NCBI GenBank assembly: GCA_030598625.1
Contig: JAUVPO010000008.1
Span: 1 to 18,171, forward strand
Direction of reading: 5' to 3'
Length of the DNA stretch: 18,171 nucleotides
Source: Deferribacteres bacterium
GTDB taxonomy: Bacteria; Nitrospirota; Thermodesulfovibrionia; UBA6902
The translations under genes were made by a program, and so were the position numbers. Positions within the stretch are counted from its first letter, which is position 1; every line of letters begins with the position of its first letter. The notes under the pieces were generated by a model, which was not told where the DNA came from, made no database searches, and was given only the letters and a program-made list of their open reading frames with translations. Positions 6,879 through 15,104 of this stretch are shown one piece after another.

Positions 6879-7547
6879 TCAGATTATCCTTCCATCCTTC
6901 ATCCTGATGATCCTCCGGCATTGTGATGAAAGGCTTTCGTTATGGGTCACGATTATGAAGGTAATGCCCTTTTTGTTTAATTCACTCAACAGGTCAAACA
7001 GCTCATCGCCCGTCCGGGTATCGAGATTCCCTGTGGGCTCATCGGCCAGTACAACCTTTGGATCAAGCATAAGCGCTCTTGCAACAGCGACACGCTGCTG
7101 TTCACCGCCTGAAAGCTCACCGGGCTTGTGCAATAATCTGCCGGAGAGTCCAACATCATCCAATATATGCTCAGCTTTCCCGATTGCTTCCTTATAGCTT
7201 ATACCGGATATGAGCGCCGGCATAATAGTATTTTCTACAGCGTTGAATTCCGGCAGGAGATGGTGAAACTGGAAAATAAAACCTATTTCCCTGCTCCTGA
7301 AACCGGCCAGGGCGTCATTATTAAGCTCAAACACATCACTGCCTTCGTACAACAACTTTCCCGACGTAGGCCTGTCAAGCGCGCCCAGTATATGAAGCAG
7401 CGTGCTTTTGCCGACACCGGAAGGCCCCATAAGGGCCGTCATCTCCCCTTTGTCTATTGATAATGTTATGTCTTTTAATATATGGAGTTCCCTGCCCGGA
7501 GTGGAGAACTTCTTGCTGAGATTTCTTGCATTTATTAAAGGTTCCAT
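6879..7547 (-). CDS. lolD: LolD, ATPase of the lipoprotein-releasing ABC transporter
   Basis: 222 aa, the usual LolD length. Walker A GPSGVGKST (41-49), Q-loop in FIFQFHHLLPEF, signature LSGGEQQRVAVARAL (145-159), Walker B VVLADEPTGNLD (165-176) and H-loop His201 (VTHNES) are all intact. FQFHHLLPEF.A.EN is typical of the LolD/MacB/FtsE group. With the permease at 7913-9142 it powers extraction of lipoproteins from the inner membrane for transfer to the outer membrane. The ATG overlaps the end of the 91-aa membrane-protein gene by 13 bases, so translation is likely coupled. Good match; the assignment to LolD rather than another member rests on the adjacent LolC-type permease. Confidence 0.92.
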   Translation of the reverse strand: MEPLINARNLSKKFSTPGRELHILKDITLSIDKGEMTALMGPSGVGKSTLLHILGALDRPTSGKLLYEGSDVFELNNDALAGFRSREIGFIFQFHHLLPEFNAVENTIMPALISGISYKEAIGKAEHILDDVGLSGRLLHKPGELSGGEQQRVAVARALMLDPKVVLADEPTGNLDTRTGDELFDLLSELNKKGITFIIVTHNESLSSQCRRIIRMKDGRII

Positions 7548-7810
7548 TGCCGCGTTATCACTATTTCATTTCCTGTTTCACCCTTCGAGGAAATTTCATC
7601 TTTTATTTGTTCTATTTTTTTCCGCTTCTTTTTTACTCCTTTTCTCAAGTCGTCAACAAAATCTCCAAACTCCATAATCTTCTGCCCTACAACCAGTGTG
7701 CCTTCCCCGAATATTCTGAACGGTTCTCCGCCTTTCCAGAAAGCAAGCGCTACCATTAAGAAAACCGTGAATAAGATAATAACCATCGCCTTGAATATTA
7801 ATTTAAACAT
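7535..7810 (-). CDS. Small membrane protein, 91 aa, between lolC and lolD
   Basis: AAGGGG precedes the ATG. One strongly hydrophobic N-terminal segment (about 4-25, LIFKAMVIILFTVFLMVALA) is followed by a basic, helical tail (LRKGVKKKRKKIEQIKDEI), so it is probably anchored in the inner membrane with a charged C-terminus. The family is not recognised. The frame overlaps the lolD start by 13 bases and lies in the same direction as lolC, an arrangement that favours a real, coupled gene. It could be an accessory factor of lipoprotein export, but this is inference from position. Confidence 0.7.
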   Translation of the reverse strand: MFKLIFKAMVIILFTVFLMVALAFWKGGEPFRIFGEGTLVVGQKIMEFGDFVDDLRKGVKKKRKKIEQIKDEISSKGETGNEIVITRQWNL

Positions 7811-7868
7811 CGATCCCCTTTTAAATATTAAATTTGAATCGTTCCATCAGTTGCATAAAGTCATCACC

Positions 7869-7892
7869 ACCCGGCAGGCGGTCTTGCCGGGT
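7869..7892. repeat. GC-rich inverted repeat between lolC and the 91-aa gene
   Basis: Perfect 8-bp arms ACCCGGCA and TGCCGGGT flank an 8-base loop in the 102-base gap downstream of lolC. A stable hairpin could form, but no T-tract follows on the transcribed (minus) strand, so it is more likely an mRNA-stabilising or attenuating stem than a terminator. Confidence 0.5.
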
Positions 7893-7912
7893 TTATGCAG
7901 CGTTCAGGTCTT

Positions 7913-9142
7913 TTATTCATATCTCAACTGCTCCACCGGGTCCAGTCTTGCCGCCGACCATGAAGGATAAATGGTGGCCATGAAACTGATCAGGACCGCG
8001 GCAGCAGGCACAACGGTAAAATCAAACATACTCATTTTTACAGGGAGATAACTCAGATAGTACACATCAGCTGGAAGAGTTATAAATTTATAGGTCTTCA
8101 GAAACCGGCAAAGAACATATCCGCCTGTAACCCCGATTATAGTGCCTACAAAACCTATAATAACTCCATGAATCATAAAGATCGACATAATCCCCCTGTT
8201 GGTGGCTCCCATTGCCTTTATAATGGCAATCTCCCTGCCCTTTTCAATAACAATCATAATGAGATTGCTTATAATATTAAAAGAGGCCACAATCACTATC
8301 AGGGTAAGTATTATAAACATAACAATCTTTTCAAGCTTGAGGGCGGAAAAGAGATTTCTGTTCATCTGCATCCAGTCTTTCGCATAGTAAGAAGGTCCAA
8401 TGGACTGCTCTATCCTGTCGGCTATATCGCCGGCATCATAGACATTGTCTATTTTCACCTCAATACCCGTAACAGAATCATCATATTTAAAAAAGTCCTG
8501 GGCATCTTTAATATCTATAAAAGCAAGGCTTGAATCATACTCATACATCCCGGCCTCAAAGAAACCGGCGACCCTGAATTTTCTCATCTTCGGGATCATC
8601 CCGAGGGGACCGGGTTCACCAATAGGCGAAACCATGTCAATCACATCACCTACAAACAAACCCAAAGTGCCCAAAAGTTCCCTTCCGAGTATTATCCCGG
8701 ACACGCCTCCATCTCCCTTGAGATCATCAACACTGCCGACCTTGAGACGCTTAAGAATGTCCGTTGTATTTTTACCGGCAACGGGATCGACCCCCCTTAC
8801 GACAACACCACGAGACCTGTCGCCGAACCTCAGCATTACCTGTCCGTAAATAAAAGGGGAAGAACTGATCACACCTTCAACCTTATCGATTCTGTCCCTT
8901 ATTGTTTCATGGTCTCTTATGCGTCCGTCATAGCTTAGCGTCACAATATGGGAATTAACACCAAGGATTTTTTCCTGAAGGTCCTCATGAAACCCGCTCA
9001 TAACGGAAAGTACGGTTATTAAAGTGACCACACCAAGCGCAACTCCGGCTACGGATATTAATGTATTAATCGATATGCCGCCGTGTTTCTTTTTTGATTT
9101 AAAGTATCGGAACGCTATAACAATCTGGTAAGGAAAATTCAT
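7913..9142 (-). CDS. lolC: LolC/LolE-type lipoprotein-releasing permease (FtsX fold)
   Basis: 409 aa, normal for LolC/E. The N-terminal YQIVIAFRYFKSKKKHGG and the first membrane helix (LISVAGVALGVVTLITVLSV) are typical. A large periplasmic domain (about 50-265) follows, then three C-terminal helices (MFIILTLIVIVASFNIISNL; HGVIIGFVGTIIGVTGGYVL; FTVVPAAAVLISFMATIYPS) and the closing PSWSAARLDPVEQLRYE characteristic of the family. It acts in the inner membrane with LolD. Only one permease is present, so it probably works as a homodimer (the LolF-like arrangement is known, but I cannot tell which subtype this is). It starts six bases after the lysS stop with no ribosome site of its own, so coupled translation is likely. 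Confidence 0.92.
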   Translation of the reverse strand: MNFPYQIVIAFRYFKSKKKHGGISINTLISVAGVALGVVTLITVLSVMSGFHEDLQEKILGVNSHIVTLSYDGRIRDHETIRDRIDKVEGVISSSPFIYGQVMLRFGDRSRGVVVRGVDPVAGKNTTDILKRLKVGSVDDLKGDGGVSGIILGRELLGTLGLFVGDVIDMVSPIGEPGPLGMIPKMRKFRVAGFFEAGMYEYDSSLAFIDIKDAQDFFKYDDSVTGIEVKIDNVYDAGDIADRIEQSIGPSYYAKDWMQMNRNLFSALKLEKIVMFIILTLIVIVASFNIISNLIMIVIEKGREIAIIKAMGATNRGIMSIFMIHGVIIGFVGTIIGVTGGYVLCRFLKTYKFITLPADVYYLSYLPVKMSMFDFTVVPAAAVLISFMATIYPSWSAARLDPVEQLRYE

Positions 9143-9148
9143 GATTTT

Positions 9149-10648
9149 TTAATGCTGCTCCGGTTTCAGCTGCGGGAACAGAATTACATCCCTGATAGAA
9201 GAAGTGTTCGTTAAGAGCATAAAGAGTCTGTCGATGCCGATGCCTTCACCCGCCGCCGGAGGCATGCCGTATTCCAGCGCCCTGAGAAAGTCTTCATCCA
9301 TGAAGTTTGCCTCTTCGTCTCCTCTATCCCTCGCTGCTGCCTGCTCCAAGAGTCTCTTGCCCTGGTCAGCAGGGTCATTAAGTTCCGAAAAGGCATTCGC
9401 GACTTCTCTTCCTCCTATAAACAGCTCAAACCTCTCCACAAAATCAGGGGAATCCTTTTTCCTCTTGGCAAGAGGGGAAAGCTCAACAGGATAATCCGTA
9501 ATAAAGACGGGCTGTATGAGACCGGGCTCAACTTTTTTCTTGAATATCTCATCCAGTATCTTTCCGAGAGTGGCCTTTTTATCAATATCAATATTGTTGT
9601 CATTTGCAAATATCTTCGCCTTTTCAATGTCATCAAAAACAACGGGGTCAACCCCGTTCTGCTTCATTGCCTCCACCATGGTAATTTGCGGCCACGGCGG
9701 CGTAAAATCAATCACTTCTCTGTTCTCGCTTTCAGCATCTCCACCAAAAGGCACGCGAAGGCCGCCGTTTATTTCTTTACAGAGATATGGAATAATCTCC
9801 TCTGTAAATTCCATCAGGTATTTGTAATCCTTGTAGGAAATATAGAATTCAAGCATGGTGAATTCCGGATTATGTTTTGAGGATATCCCCTCATTCCTGA
9901 AATTTTTATTGATTTCGTAAACCTTTTCATAACCGCCGACAAGTAGTTTTTTCAGGTAGATCTCAGGGGCTATCCTGAGATAAAGATCTATCCCCAGGGC
10001 ATTATGGTGGGTTTTAAAAGGACGCGCGGTAGCGCCACCCGGTATCTGATGCATCATGGGAGTCTCAACTTCCACAAATCCCCTTTCGTCAAAAAAATTC
10101 CTTATTGACTTTATCAGTCGGCTTCGTTTCAGAAAAAGTTCTTTAATATGGGGGTTAACGATCAGATCAACATACCGCTGCCGGCAGCGGGTTTCAATGT
10201 CCTTCAAGCCGTGCCATTTCTCCGGCAGCGGTCTGAGCGATTTACAGAGGAAGGTAATGCTTTTCACCTGGACTGTAAGCTCATTTGTCTTTGTCCTGAA
10301 CAACGGTCCGCTTACCCCGATTAAGTCTCCTATATCAAGATTCTTGAAAATATCTTTATTGGTGTTAATAATGTCCTTCGCAAAATAAACCTGCATCCTA
10401 CCGGATTCATCCTGAATATGCGCGAAAGCGGTTTTACCGAAATCCCTGAAGGAAATCACCCTGCCTGCCAGAGTATTCTCCCCGATGTTCGCCTCAAGAT
10501 CTTCTTTGCTCAAACCGCCAAACTTGTCAATTAAACTTGCCGCCCTGTCCTTGGCCGTAAAAGGAGCGCCGTACGGTTCTATGCCGGAGTCTCTGAGTCT
10601 GTTAAGTTTTTTTATCCTTTCCTGTACCAGTTGATTGATTTCTTCCAA
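9149..10648 (-). CDS. lysS: Lysyl-tRNA synthetase, class II
   Basis: 499 aa, the usual length. An N-terminal OB fold for anticodon binding (about 60-150: LAGRVISFRDFGKTAFAHIQ) is followed by the class II catalytic core: motif 1 around VEVETPMMHQIPGGATARPF, motif 2 NKNFRNEGISSKHNPEF, LEFY, and motif 3 EGIGIDRLFMLLT. It charges tRNA-Lys with lysine in the cytoplasm. It lies between zapA and lolC on the same strand; lysS followed by lolC-lolD is seen in several Gram-negative lineages. The 109 bases ahead of it hold a simple repeat and no obvious promoter. Confident. Confidence 0.96.
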   Translation of the reverse strand: MEEINQLVQERIKKLNRLRDSGIEPYGAPFTAKDRAASLIDKFGGLSKEDLEANIGENTLAGRVISFRDFGKTAFAHIQDESGRMQVYFAKDIINTNKDIFKNLDIGDLIGVSGPLFRTKTNELTVQVKSITFLCKSLRPLPEKWHGLKDIETRCRQRYVDLIVNPHIKELFLKRSRLIKSIRNFFDERGFVEVETPMMHQIPGGATARPFKTHHNALGIDLYLRIAPEIYLKKLLVGGYEKVYEINKNFRNEGISSKHNPEFTMLEFYISYKDYKYLMEFTEEIIPYLCKEINGGLRVPFGGDAESENREVIDFTPPWPQITMVEAMKQNGVDPVVFDDIEKAKIFANDNNIDIDKKATLGKILDEIFKKKVEPGLIQPVFITDYPVELSPLAKRKKDSPDFVERFELFIGGREVANAFSELNDPADQGKRLLEQAAARDRGDEEANFMDEDFLRALEYGMPPAAGEGIGIDRLFMLLTNTSSIRDVILFPQLKPEQH

Positions 10649-10690
10649 TGTACACCTTTCCTAATATTAAAAGTTACAAGCGGGAAGCAA

Positions 10691-10750
10691 AAAATTGGAA
10701 ATTGGAAACAAGAAACAAATAAATTCATATTTTCTTATTTCTCATTTACC
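10691..10750. repeat. Low-complexity A/T repeat relic between zapA and lysS
   Basis: The gap 10649-10757 holds tandem-like ATTGGAA ATTGGAAAC AAGAAAC units followed by a partly complementary TTTCTTATTTCTCATTT stretch, which could fold into a weak stem. It resembles the GAAATTGG-type dispersed repeats of environmental genomes. The gap is too short for 6S RNA, which often neighbours zapA. Confidence 0.35.
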
Positions 10751-10757
10751 CGTTTTA

Positions 10758-11027
10758 TTATTCAAGAAGCAAGCCTGAGAGGATATTTGTTTTCTCCTCG
10801 ATCAACTTATCCAGATTCTCCTGTTCCATCCTGAGTTTAAAAAGCTCATCAGCAATTCCAAAGGCAGCCATGACTGTGGCCTTTGTCTGATTTATATTCG
10901 GAACAACACTATATATCTCTTTTAATTTCCCATCAACATATTCGGCCAGTGATTTTATATAAGCTTCATCTTCGTCAGTTTTAATTGAATAGATCTGACC
11001 AAGTACCTGTACCTTAACAGAACGCAT
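10758..11027 (-). CDS. zapA: ZapA, cell division protein
   Basis: 89 aa from the ATG at 11027, which has AGGGGG eight bases upstream; a GTG six bases earlier is too close to that site. Typical ZapA features: N-terminal strand VKVQVLGQIYSIKTDEDEAY, helix YIKSLAEYVDGKLKEI, the NQTKATVMAAFGIADELFKL helix, and a C-terminal coiled coil (RMEQENLDKLIEEK). ZapA cross-links FtsZ filaments at midcell. The gene sits 50 bases after a short coiled-coil gene (11078-11347), the ZapB-ZapA order seen in several lineages. Confidence 0.88.
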   Translation of the reverse strand: MRSVKVQVLGQIYSIKTDEDEAYIKSLAEYVDGKLKEIYSVVPNINQTKATVMAAFGIADELFKLRMEQENLDKLIEEKTNILSGLLLE

Positions 11028-11077
11028 ATACACCGCCCCCTATAAATCCGAAAAAAACTTTTTTATGGTCTGTGTGA

Positions 11078-11347
11078 TCAAAGTTCTACGGATTCGAGTT
11101 CTCTGATCAAATTTTCCACCTGAGACTTTACTGTCTCACGTTCACTTGTGAGTCTGTCCATGTCCGTCTTCAGCAAATCAAGACCCTGCAATTCCTGTTC
11201 AACCGTTTTCAGTTTTTCATCTTTCTTATCTATTTCTTCCTGCAGTTCAACTATCTTTGAATTCAACGTATCATTCTCACCGGTTAACATCTTGATCCTG
11301 TCAATTACCTTTATTATTTTCTCCTCAAGCATCTGTATCTTTTCCAC
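11078..11347 (-). CDS. ZapB-like coiled-coil protein
   Basis: 89 aa, almost entirely heptad coiled coil (QMLEEKIIKVIDRIKMLTGE, LQEEIDKKDEKLKTVEQEL, DMDRLTSERETVKSQVENL). The start is GTG at 11347: AAGGAGGG lies eight bases upstream. A longer frame reaching 11455 would begin with a non-matching 36-residue extension and has no ribosome site, so it was not used. ZapB bundles with ZapA to support the FtsZ ring; sequence identity among such proteins is low, so the name rests on size, coiled-coil nature and the position ahead of zapA. It could also be an unrelated small coiled coil. Confidence 0.78.
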   Translation of the reverse strand: MEKIQMLEEKIIKVIDRIKMLTGENDTLNSKIVELQEEIDKKDEKLKTVEQELQGLDLLKTDMDRLTSERETVKSQVENLIRELESVEL

Positions 11348-11410
11348 AGATGATCCCTCCTTCGCTATGTTAAACATGTCCTGCTGCATCAGCATGTAAC
11401 TTATCAAAAT

Positions 11411-11442
11411 CAAGTCAAAAAGTAAACCCCGATAGAGGGTTT
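11411..11442 (-). terminator. Possible weak terminator after the transglycosylase gene
   Basis: On the minus strand a 6-bp stem (AAACCC/GGGTTT, 7-base loop, 11442-11424) is followed by ACTTTTTG. It falls between the slt stop and the GTG of the coiled-coil gene. The stem is short, so it may only attenuate. Confidence 0.35.
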
Positions 11443-11458
11443 CACAGGCAGACACAGA

Positions 11459-13627
11459 TCAATTTCCAGTCTGCCTCTCCTTCATCCCTGAGACGGACAA
11501 TCCGTTTATCGTTCGGTATTGCCAGTAACTTTTTAATACTTTTTTTACATATATTCCTGTCTCTTCATAAGGCATGTTTTCAATGAATTCAACTATATCA
11601 TCCTTGTCAAATTCCGCAATCCATTCATTAAGTCTTTTTTCACCCGCGTCGTAAGCCGCTATAGCGAGAGGGATGTCTTTGAATTCATTAATCAGCTGTG
11701 ATAAATAGTTTGATCCCAGCAGAATATTCTTTCTGACATCATGCAGCTCCAGGCTGTCCTGAAGCTGCACCTTTATCTTCTCCCTTACTCTAAAAGCAGT
11801 GGAAGGCATGATCTGCATAAGACCGATCGCCCCTTCCCATGAAACGGCCCCAGGATCAAAGCGGCTTTCCTCTCTTATTAATGCCACTACAAGATATGGG
11901 TCAAGGCCGTTCAGGCCTGCGGCATAATTTACAGAATCCCGGTAACCAAAAGGATATGCATAAGGAAGATAAAGCCTTTCCTCTTTCTCTTCGGCAAATG
12001 CGATTATCTCCTTATATTCGTTCAATTTCATGGCCATATAACCAAGATAGCGAAACTCCTCAAGTCCCTCTGTTTTTTTTAGAGTATCAAGAATCTCATT
12101 TACAGCCTCATCCTTCATGCCTAAAGACACCAGCGCCTCTATCCTTTCATAAGCTTCCCCTTCCGGCTTCACAGGTTTTGTGAGTTCAACCCTGTCTGAT
12201 AATTTACGCGACGGGGAACGTGATTTTATAAGATATCCATAATAACTTTCATCAGAAGAAAGCCCGCAAAAAAAATTAACTTTTTTCCCGCTGCATATTC
12301 CCTTTTCATTGACCCTCGCCCGGCTGTCCTTCGGATAGATACAGTCGCCGTACAACTCTTCTTCAGTCCTCGCCTTCCAGTAAAGATACTTATAATAATC
12401 AACGCTTTTCACATAACCGGCAAGCCTTGAAAAATAATCCAGCGCGTCCCCGTAATCACCGTTGATATAATTCAGCCATCCAATTCCCCACAAGGCATCT
12501 TCGGCATTATCGGGGAAATCCGTCAAAACTCTTGTATAACTATTTGCAGCATCACTGGATCTGCCCTGTTTCCTGAATTCTTCGGCCTCCATAAGAAACA
12601 AAAGAGCAAGCTGTTTGTTGTCCGGATAGCTTGCTTCAAATTCTTTTTTAACTTTGTCAAACATTTCCCTGTTCTTCGACACGTAATATGACCGCGCCTT
12701 CCAGTACATTGACTCGGGGGTATCGATCAATCCAAAACTCTTGGCCGATTTATCATATTGCTTTAAATTGAACCAGCACATCCCGATTCGAAACCTTGCC
12801 TCTTCCTTTTCCGGTCCCTTAATACGCGAAACAACTTCCTTATAAACGGTTTCAGCCTCACGGAACTCACTATTTTTAAAGAGATTGTCCGCCCTCCTTA
12901 AGAGTTCCTTCTCCGTAAATGAATCCGCCTTGAAACTCCTCAATTCATTCATTGCATATTCAGACAAATCAAGGTTATTAATGTATATATCCTTATAAAG
13001 GCGAACTACCCTGTCAATCTTTCCCCTGTTTTTCAGGAGACCGGCAAGGGTCACTTTATGTTTCCAGTCTTCCGGATATCTTTCAATATACCGGGAAAGC
13101 GCTTCCCTGACTTCATCTCTCCTTCTCAAAGTAAACAATATTTCTATTTCCGCCTGTTTTGCGGATTTCAGCAAAAGATGGTTTTTTATCTGTCTCACAG
13201 TTTGCAAAGCCTTCTTAAGCTCTTTTGAATCAACGTAAATATCGGCCAGCAATTTAAGGACGTAATCCCTTAGTATGGGGTAATTGTCGGCAGCCTTTAT
13301 CAAATATTCCCCGGCCTTTTCAAATTTACCTTCTTCTTTATAGAGCATACCGAGTAAGATGTAGACCTTATTCTCCTCAGCCGGATTACTTTTTAGAATA
13401 TCAAGCAGAATATTTTCAGCTTCCGTATTCAGGTAAATATTATTAATTCGATCTGGTTTTTCGAGCCGGGATTCGATCTGCTTCTTTAAGCGTTCCCGGG
13501 AAGTTTCCGAAGCATTGTCAGATTCCGGTTCCGTAGCAAAACAGACCGGAGAAGAGAAGCAGGCAGTTATTAAGAACACAAGAATCAGGATAAATATCCT
13601 GGTATTTCGTTTAAAAAATAAAGCCAT
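11459..13627 (-). CDS. slt: Slt-type soluble/lipoprotein lytic transglycosylase with TPR-like superhelix
   Basis: 722 aa from ATG 13627. The N-terminal hydrophobic stretch (RIFILILVFLITACFSSPVC) reads as a signal peptide; ITAC fits a lipobox, with Cys as a possible lipidation site. A long alpha-helical TPR-like U-domain (about 45-520) contains repeats such as EGKFEKAGEYLIKAADNYP and DYGDALDYFSRLAGY. The C-terminal SLT domain has the catalytic Glu in ALIREESRFDP (Glu587 in this numbering), GLMQIMP, and AIAAYDAG. This enzyme cleaves glycan strands of peptidoglycan with 1,6-anhydro product. Two usual residues differ: the NAG of AYNAG is DAG here, and the ETRxYV arginine is Gly (PYEETGIYV). A TTG start at 13657 is possible but has no better ribosome site. 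Confidence 0.92.
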   Translation of the reverse strand: MALFFKRNTRIFILILVFLITACFSSPVCFATEPESDNASETSRERLKKQIESRLEKPDRINNIYLNTEAENILLDILKSNPAEENKVYILLGMLYKEEGKFEKAGEYLIKAADNYPILRDYVLKLLADIYVDSKELKKALQTVRQIKNHLLLKSAKQAEIEILFTLRRRDEVREALSRYIERYPEDWKHKVTLAGLLKNRGKIDRVVRLYKDIYINNLDLSEYAMNELRSFKADSFTEKELLRRADNLFKNSEFREAETVYKEVVSRIKGPEKEEARFRIGMCWFNLKQYDKSAKSFGLIDTPESMYWKARSYYVSKNREMFDKVKKEFEASYPDNKQLALLFLMEAEEFRKQGRSSDAANSYTRVLTDFPDNAEDALWGIGWLNYINGDYGDALDYFSRLAGYVKSVDYYKYLYWKARTEEELYGDCIYPKDSRARVNEKGICSGKKVNFFCGLSSDESYYGYLIKSRSPSRKLSDRVELTKPVKPEGEAYERIEALVSLGMKDEAVNEILDTLKKTEGLEEFRYLGYMAMKLNEYKEIIAFAEEKEERLYLPYAYPFGYRDSVNYAAGLNGLDPYLVVALIREESRFDPGAVSWEGAIGLMQIMPSTAFRVREKIKVQLQDSLELHDVRKNILLGSNYLSQLINEFKDIPLAIAAYDAGEKRLNEWIAEFDKDDIVEFIENMPYEETGIYVKKVLKSYWQYRTINGLSVSGMKERQTGN

Positions 13628-13632
13628 GATGT

Positions 13633-13661
13633 ATATTAGCCTAAAATTTAACTGCAAGCAA
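13633..13661 (-). promoter_or_regulatory. Sigma70-like promoter, possibly leaderless transcript for slt
   Basis: On the minus strand -35 TTGCTT (13661-13656), a 17-base spacer and -10 TAATAT (13638-13633) end five bases before the ATG at 13627. A start five to seven bases after the -10 box would place the mRNA 5' end at the ATG itself, which fits the lack of a Shine-Dalgarno site. Confidence 0.45.
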
Positions 13662-13937
13662 TAGTAATATCGAATTCAAAAGATTTGTAATTTCTCAATA
13701 AATATAGACTAAAGAACTTATTGATTTCTACCGATTACAATACATGTAAATACGTATTGGAACAATATCTGACCCTGGTAGAGGAAAACAATTAATTAAG
13801 GAATGACCTCAATCAATTGGCCTGACAGCCTGTAGCAAAGTTTCATATTTTTTATCAAGCAATATATCTGGATACAAACTTCATATATAAGTGTCTTTCC
13901 TTAACTGAAAAAATAGCCGTACCCGAGGATTATTAAT
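13662..13937. other. Divergent intergenic region, no gene seen
   Basis: AT-rich spacer between the divergent transglycosylase and cytochrome genes. No coding frame or RNA is visible. It contains short palindromes (TACATGTA, ATACGTAT near 13742-13758), and GAGG lies nine bases before the cytochrome ATG. No convincing promoter could be chosen for the cytochrome. Confidence 0.4.
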
Positions 13938-15047
13938 ATGATTCGCTTCTTCTTTTTCATATCTCCGGCATTAATTTCCATTATTATTCTTTTCTATTCC
14001 ATTACAACCGGAAAGGATATCAGATCAAATGCATGTGTAAGATGCCATCAGGAGATACAGATGAAAGCCATTGAAAGTCCTTATCGGCACAGTATAGTAA
14101 GAGACGGGTGTACATTGTGCCATGATATTCAGGAACGTGTGGATGAGAAAAAGACAACTATAAAATCTTCTGTTTTTCAGAAAGAAGGGGTTGTATATCT
14201 CGGCATCCTTCCCGAAGATAAAGAATATCAGATAGACGCAACCGTGTCAGACGGTTTTGGAATAAGTTGTGAGCCGAAAAATGCAGTTATTACCCCAAAA
14301 GAATTGAGAAAGAAACCGGAAGAAGCCTATCAATTAAAATGGATATCAGATGTAAGGATAGAAAAGATAAAGAAAAGCCTGTTTGCTGAAGCCGTTATAT
14401 CCTGGGCCACAAATGTCCCCGCAACTTCAGAGGTTGAATACGGAACAGCAAAAAAACACACAAACAGGTTCACATCAGGTGACATATATACCAAAAAACA
14501 CCTTGTAACTCTTAACAGATTAAGACATAAAAGAAAATACCGCTACAGGATTATCTCCAGGGATATATCGGGGAATATCCTGCAGTCCAAAGAATACATC
14601 TTAGATACATCAAATGCTTTCACAGGTACCGGCGAGACAATGTCCGAAGACCGGGCAGACCATCCTTCTATCAATAATATGCAGGCCTTTAAAATAAAAG
14701 GACGCGGTGTTTATCTGGAAATATCAGCAAACAAACCCGTAAAGTTTTCGATAGGCTTGAAGGAGGTCAAAGAAAAAAATGATGGGCAGTGTTACGGTTC
14801 CCCGGCAACAAGATACTCGACAATAAACGCGTGTCTCAAATGTCATCCCCAGGATTCATCTCATCCTGTTGGTGTACGGTCAGGGAGACCGGGCATTGTC
14901 GTTCCCGACGATGTTGCAACAATCGAAAAAGGTCTGATAACGTGCACTACATGTCATTATCCCCATGGAGGGGAAAACTTGTACTTTGCCAGGATGGATT
15001 TCAAAAAAAATATGTGCGCTAAATGCCATGTAGGATATTTTAAATGA
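13938..15047 (+). CDS. Membrane-anchored multihaem (5 CXXCH) cytochrome c with Fn3-like domain
   Basis: 369 aa with GAGG ahead of the ATG. An uncleaved signal anchor (residues 1-22) is followed by CVRCH (33-37) and CTLCH (58-62). A long middle section (about 125-225) reads like an Fn3/beta-sandwich domain: VISWATNVPATSEVEYGTAK, LVTLNRLRHKRKYRYRIISR. Three more CXXCH sites follow: CLKCH (299-303), CTTCH (336-340) and CAKCH (360-364), ending six residues later with VGYFK. The HP..V and YPHGG contexts are typical of paired-CXXCH cytochromes of anaerobic respirers. Expected to sit in the periplasm facing side of the inner membrane, taking part in electron transfer. Donor and acceptor are unknown. 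The next gene, a HAMP protein 57 bases downstream, is probably in the same operon. Confidence 0.9.
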   Translation: MIRFFFFISPALISIIILFYSITTGKDIRSNACVRCHQEIQMKAIESPYRHSIVRDGCTLCHDIQERVDEKKTTIKSSVFQKEGVVYLGILPEDKEYQIDATVSDGFGISCEPKNAVITPKELRKKPEEAYQLKWISDVRIEKIKKSLFAEAVISWATNVPATSEVEYGTAKKHTNRFTSGDIYTKKHLVTLNRLRHKRKYRYRIISRDISGNILQSKEYILDTSNAFTGTGETMSEDRADHPSINNMQAFKIKGRGVYLEISANKPVKFSIGLKEVKEKNDGQCYGSPATRYSTINACLKCHPQDSSHPVGVRSGRPGIVVPDDVATIEKGLITCTTCHYPHGGENLYFARMDFKKNMCAKCHVGYFK

Positions 15048-15104
15048 ACTACCCCGAAGCAGAGCTTTGAGGAATTCTTTTGATTAAAGAAAAAGGGGGA
15101 ATAA

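Noticed and set aside
10649..10757. 6S RNA next to zapA
   Set aside because: The gap is about 109 bases, too short, and consists of a simple repeat without the 6S bubble structure.
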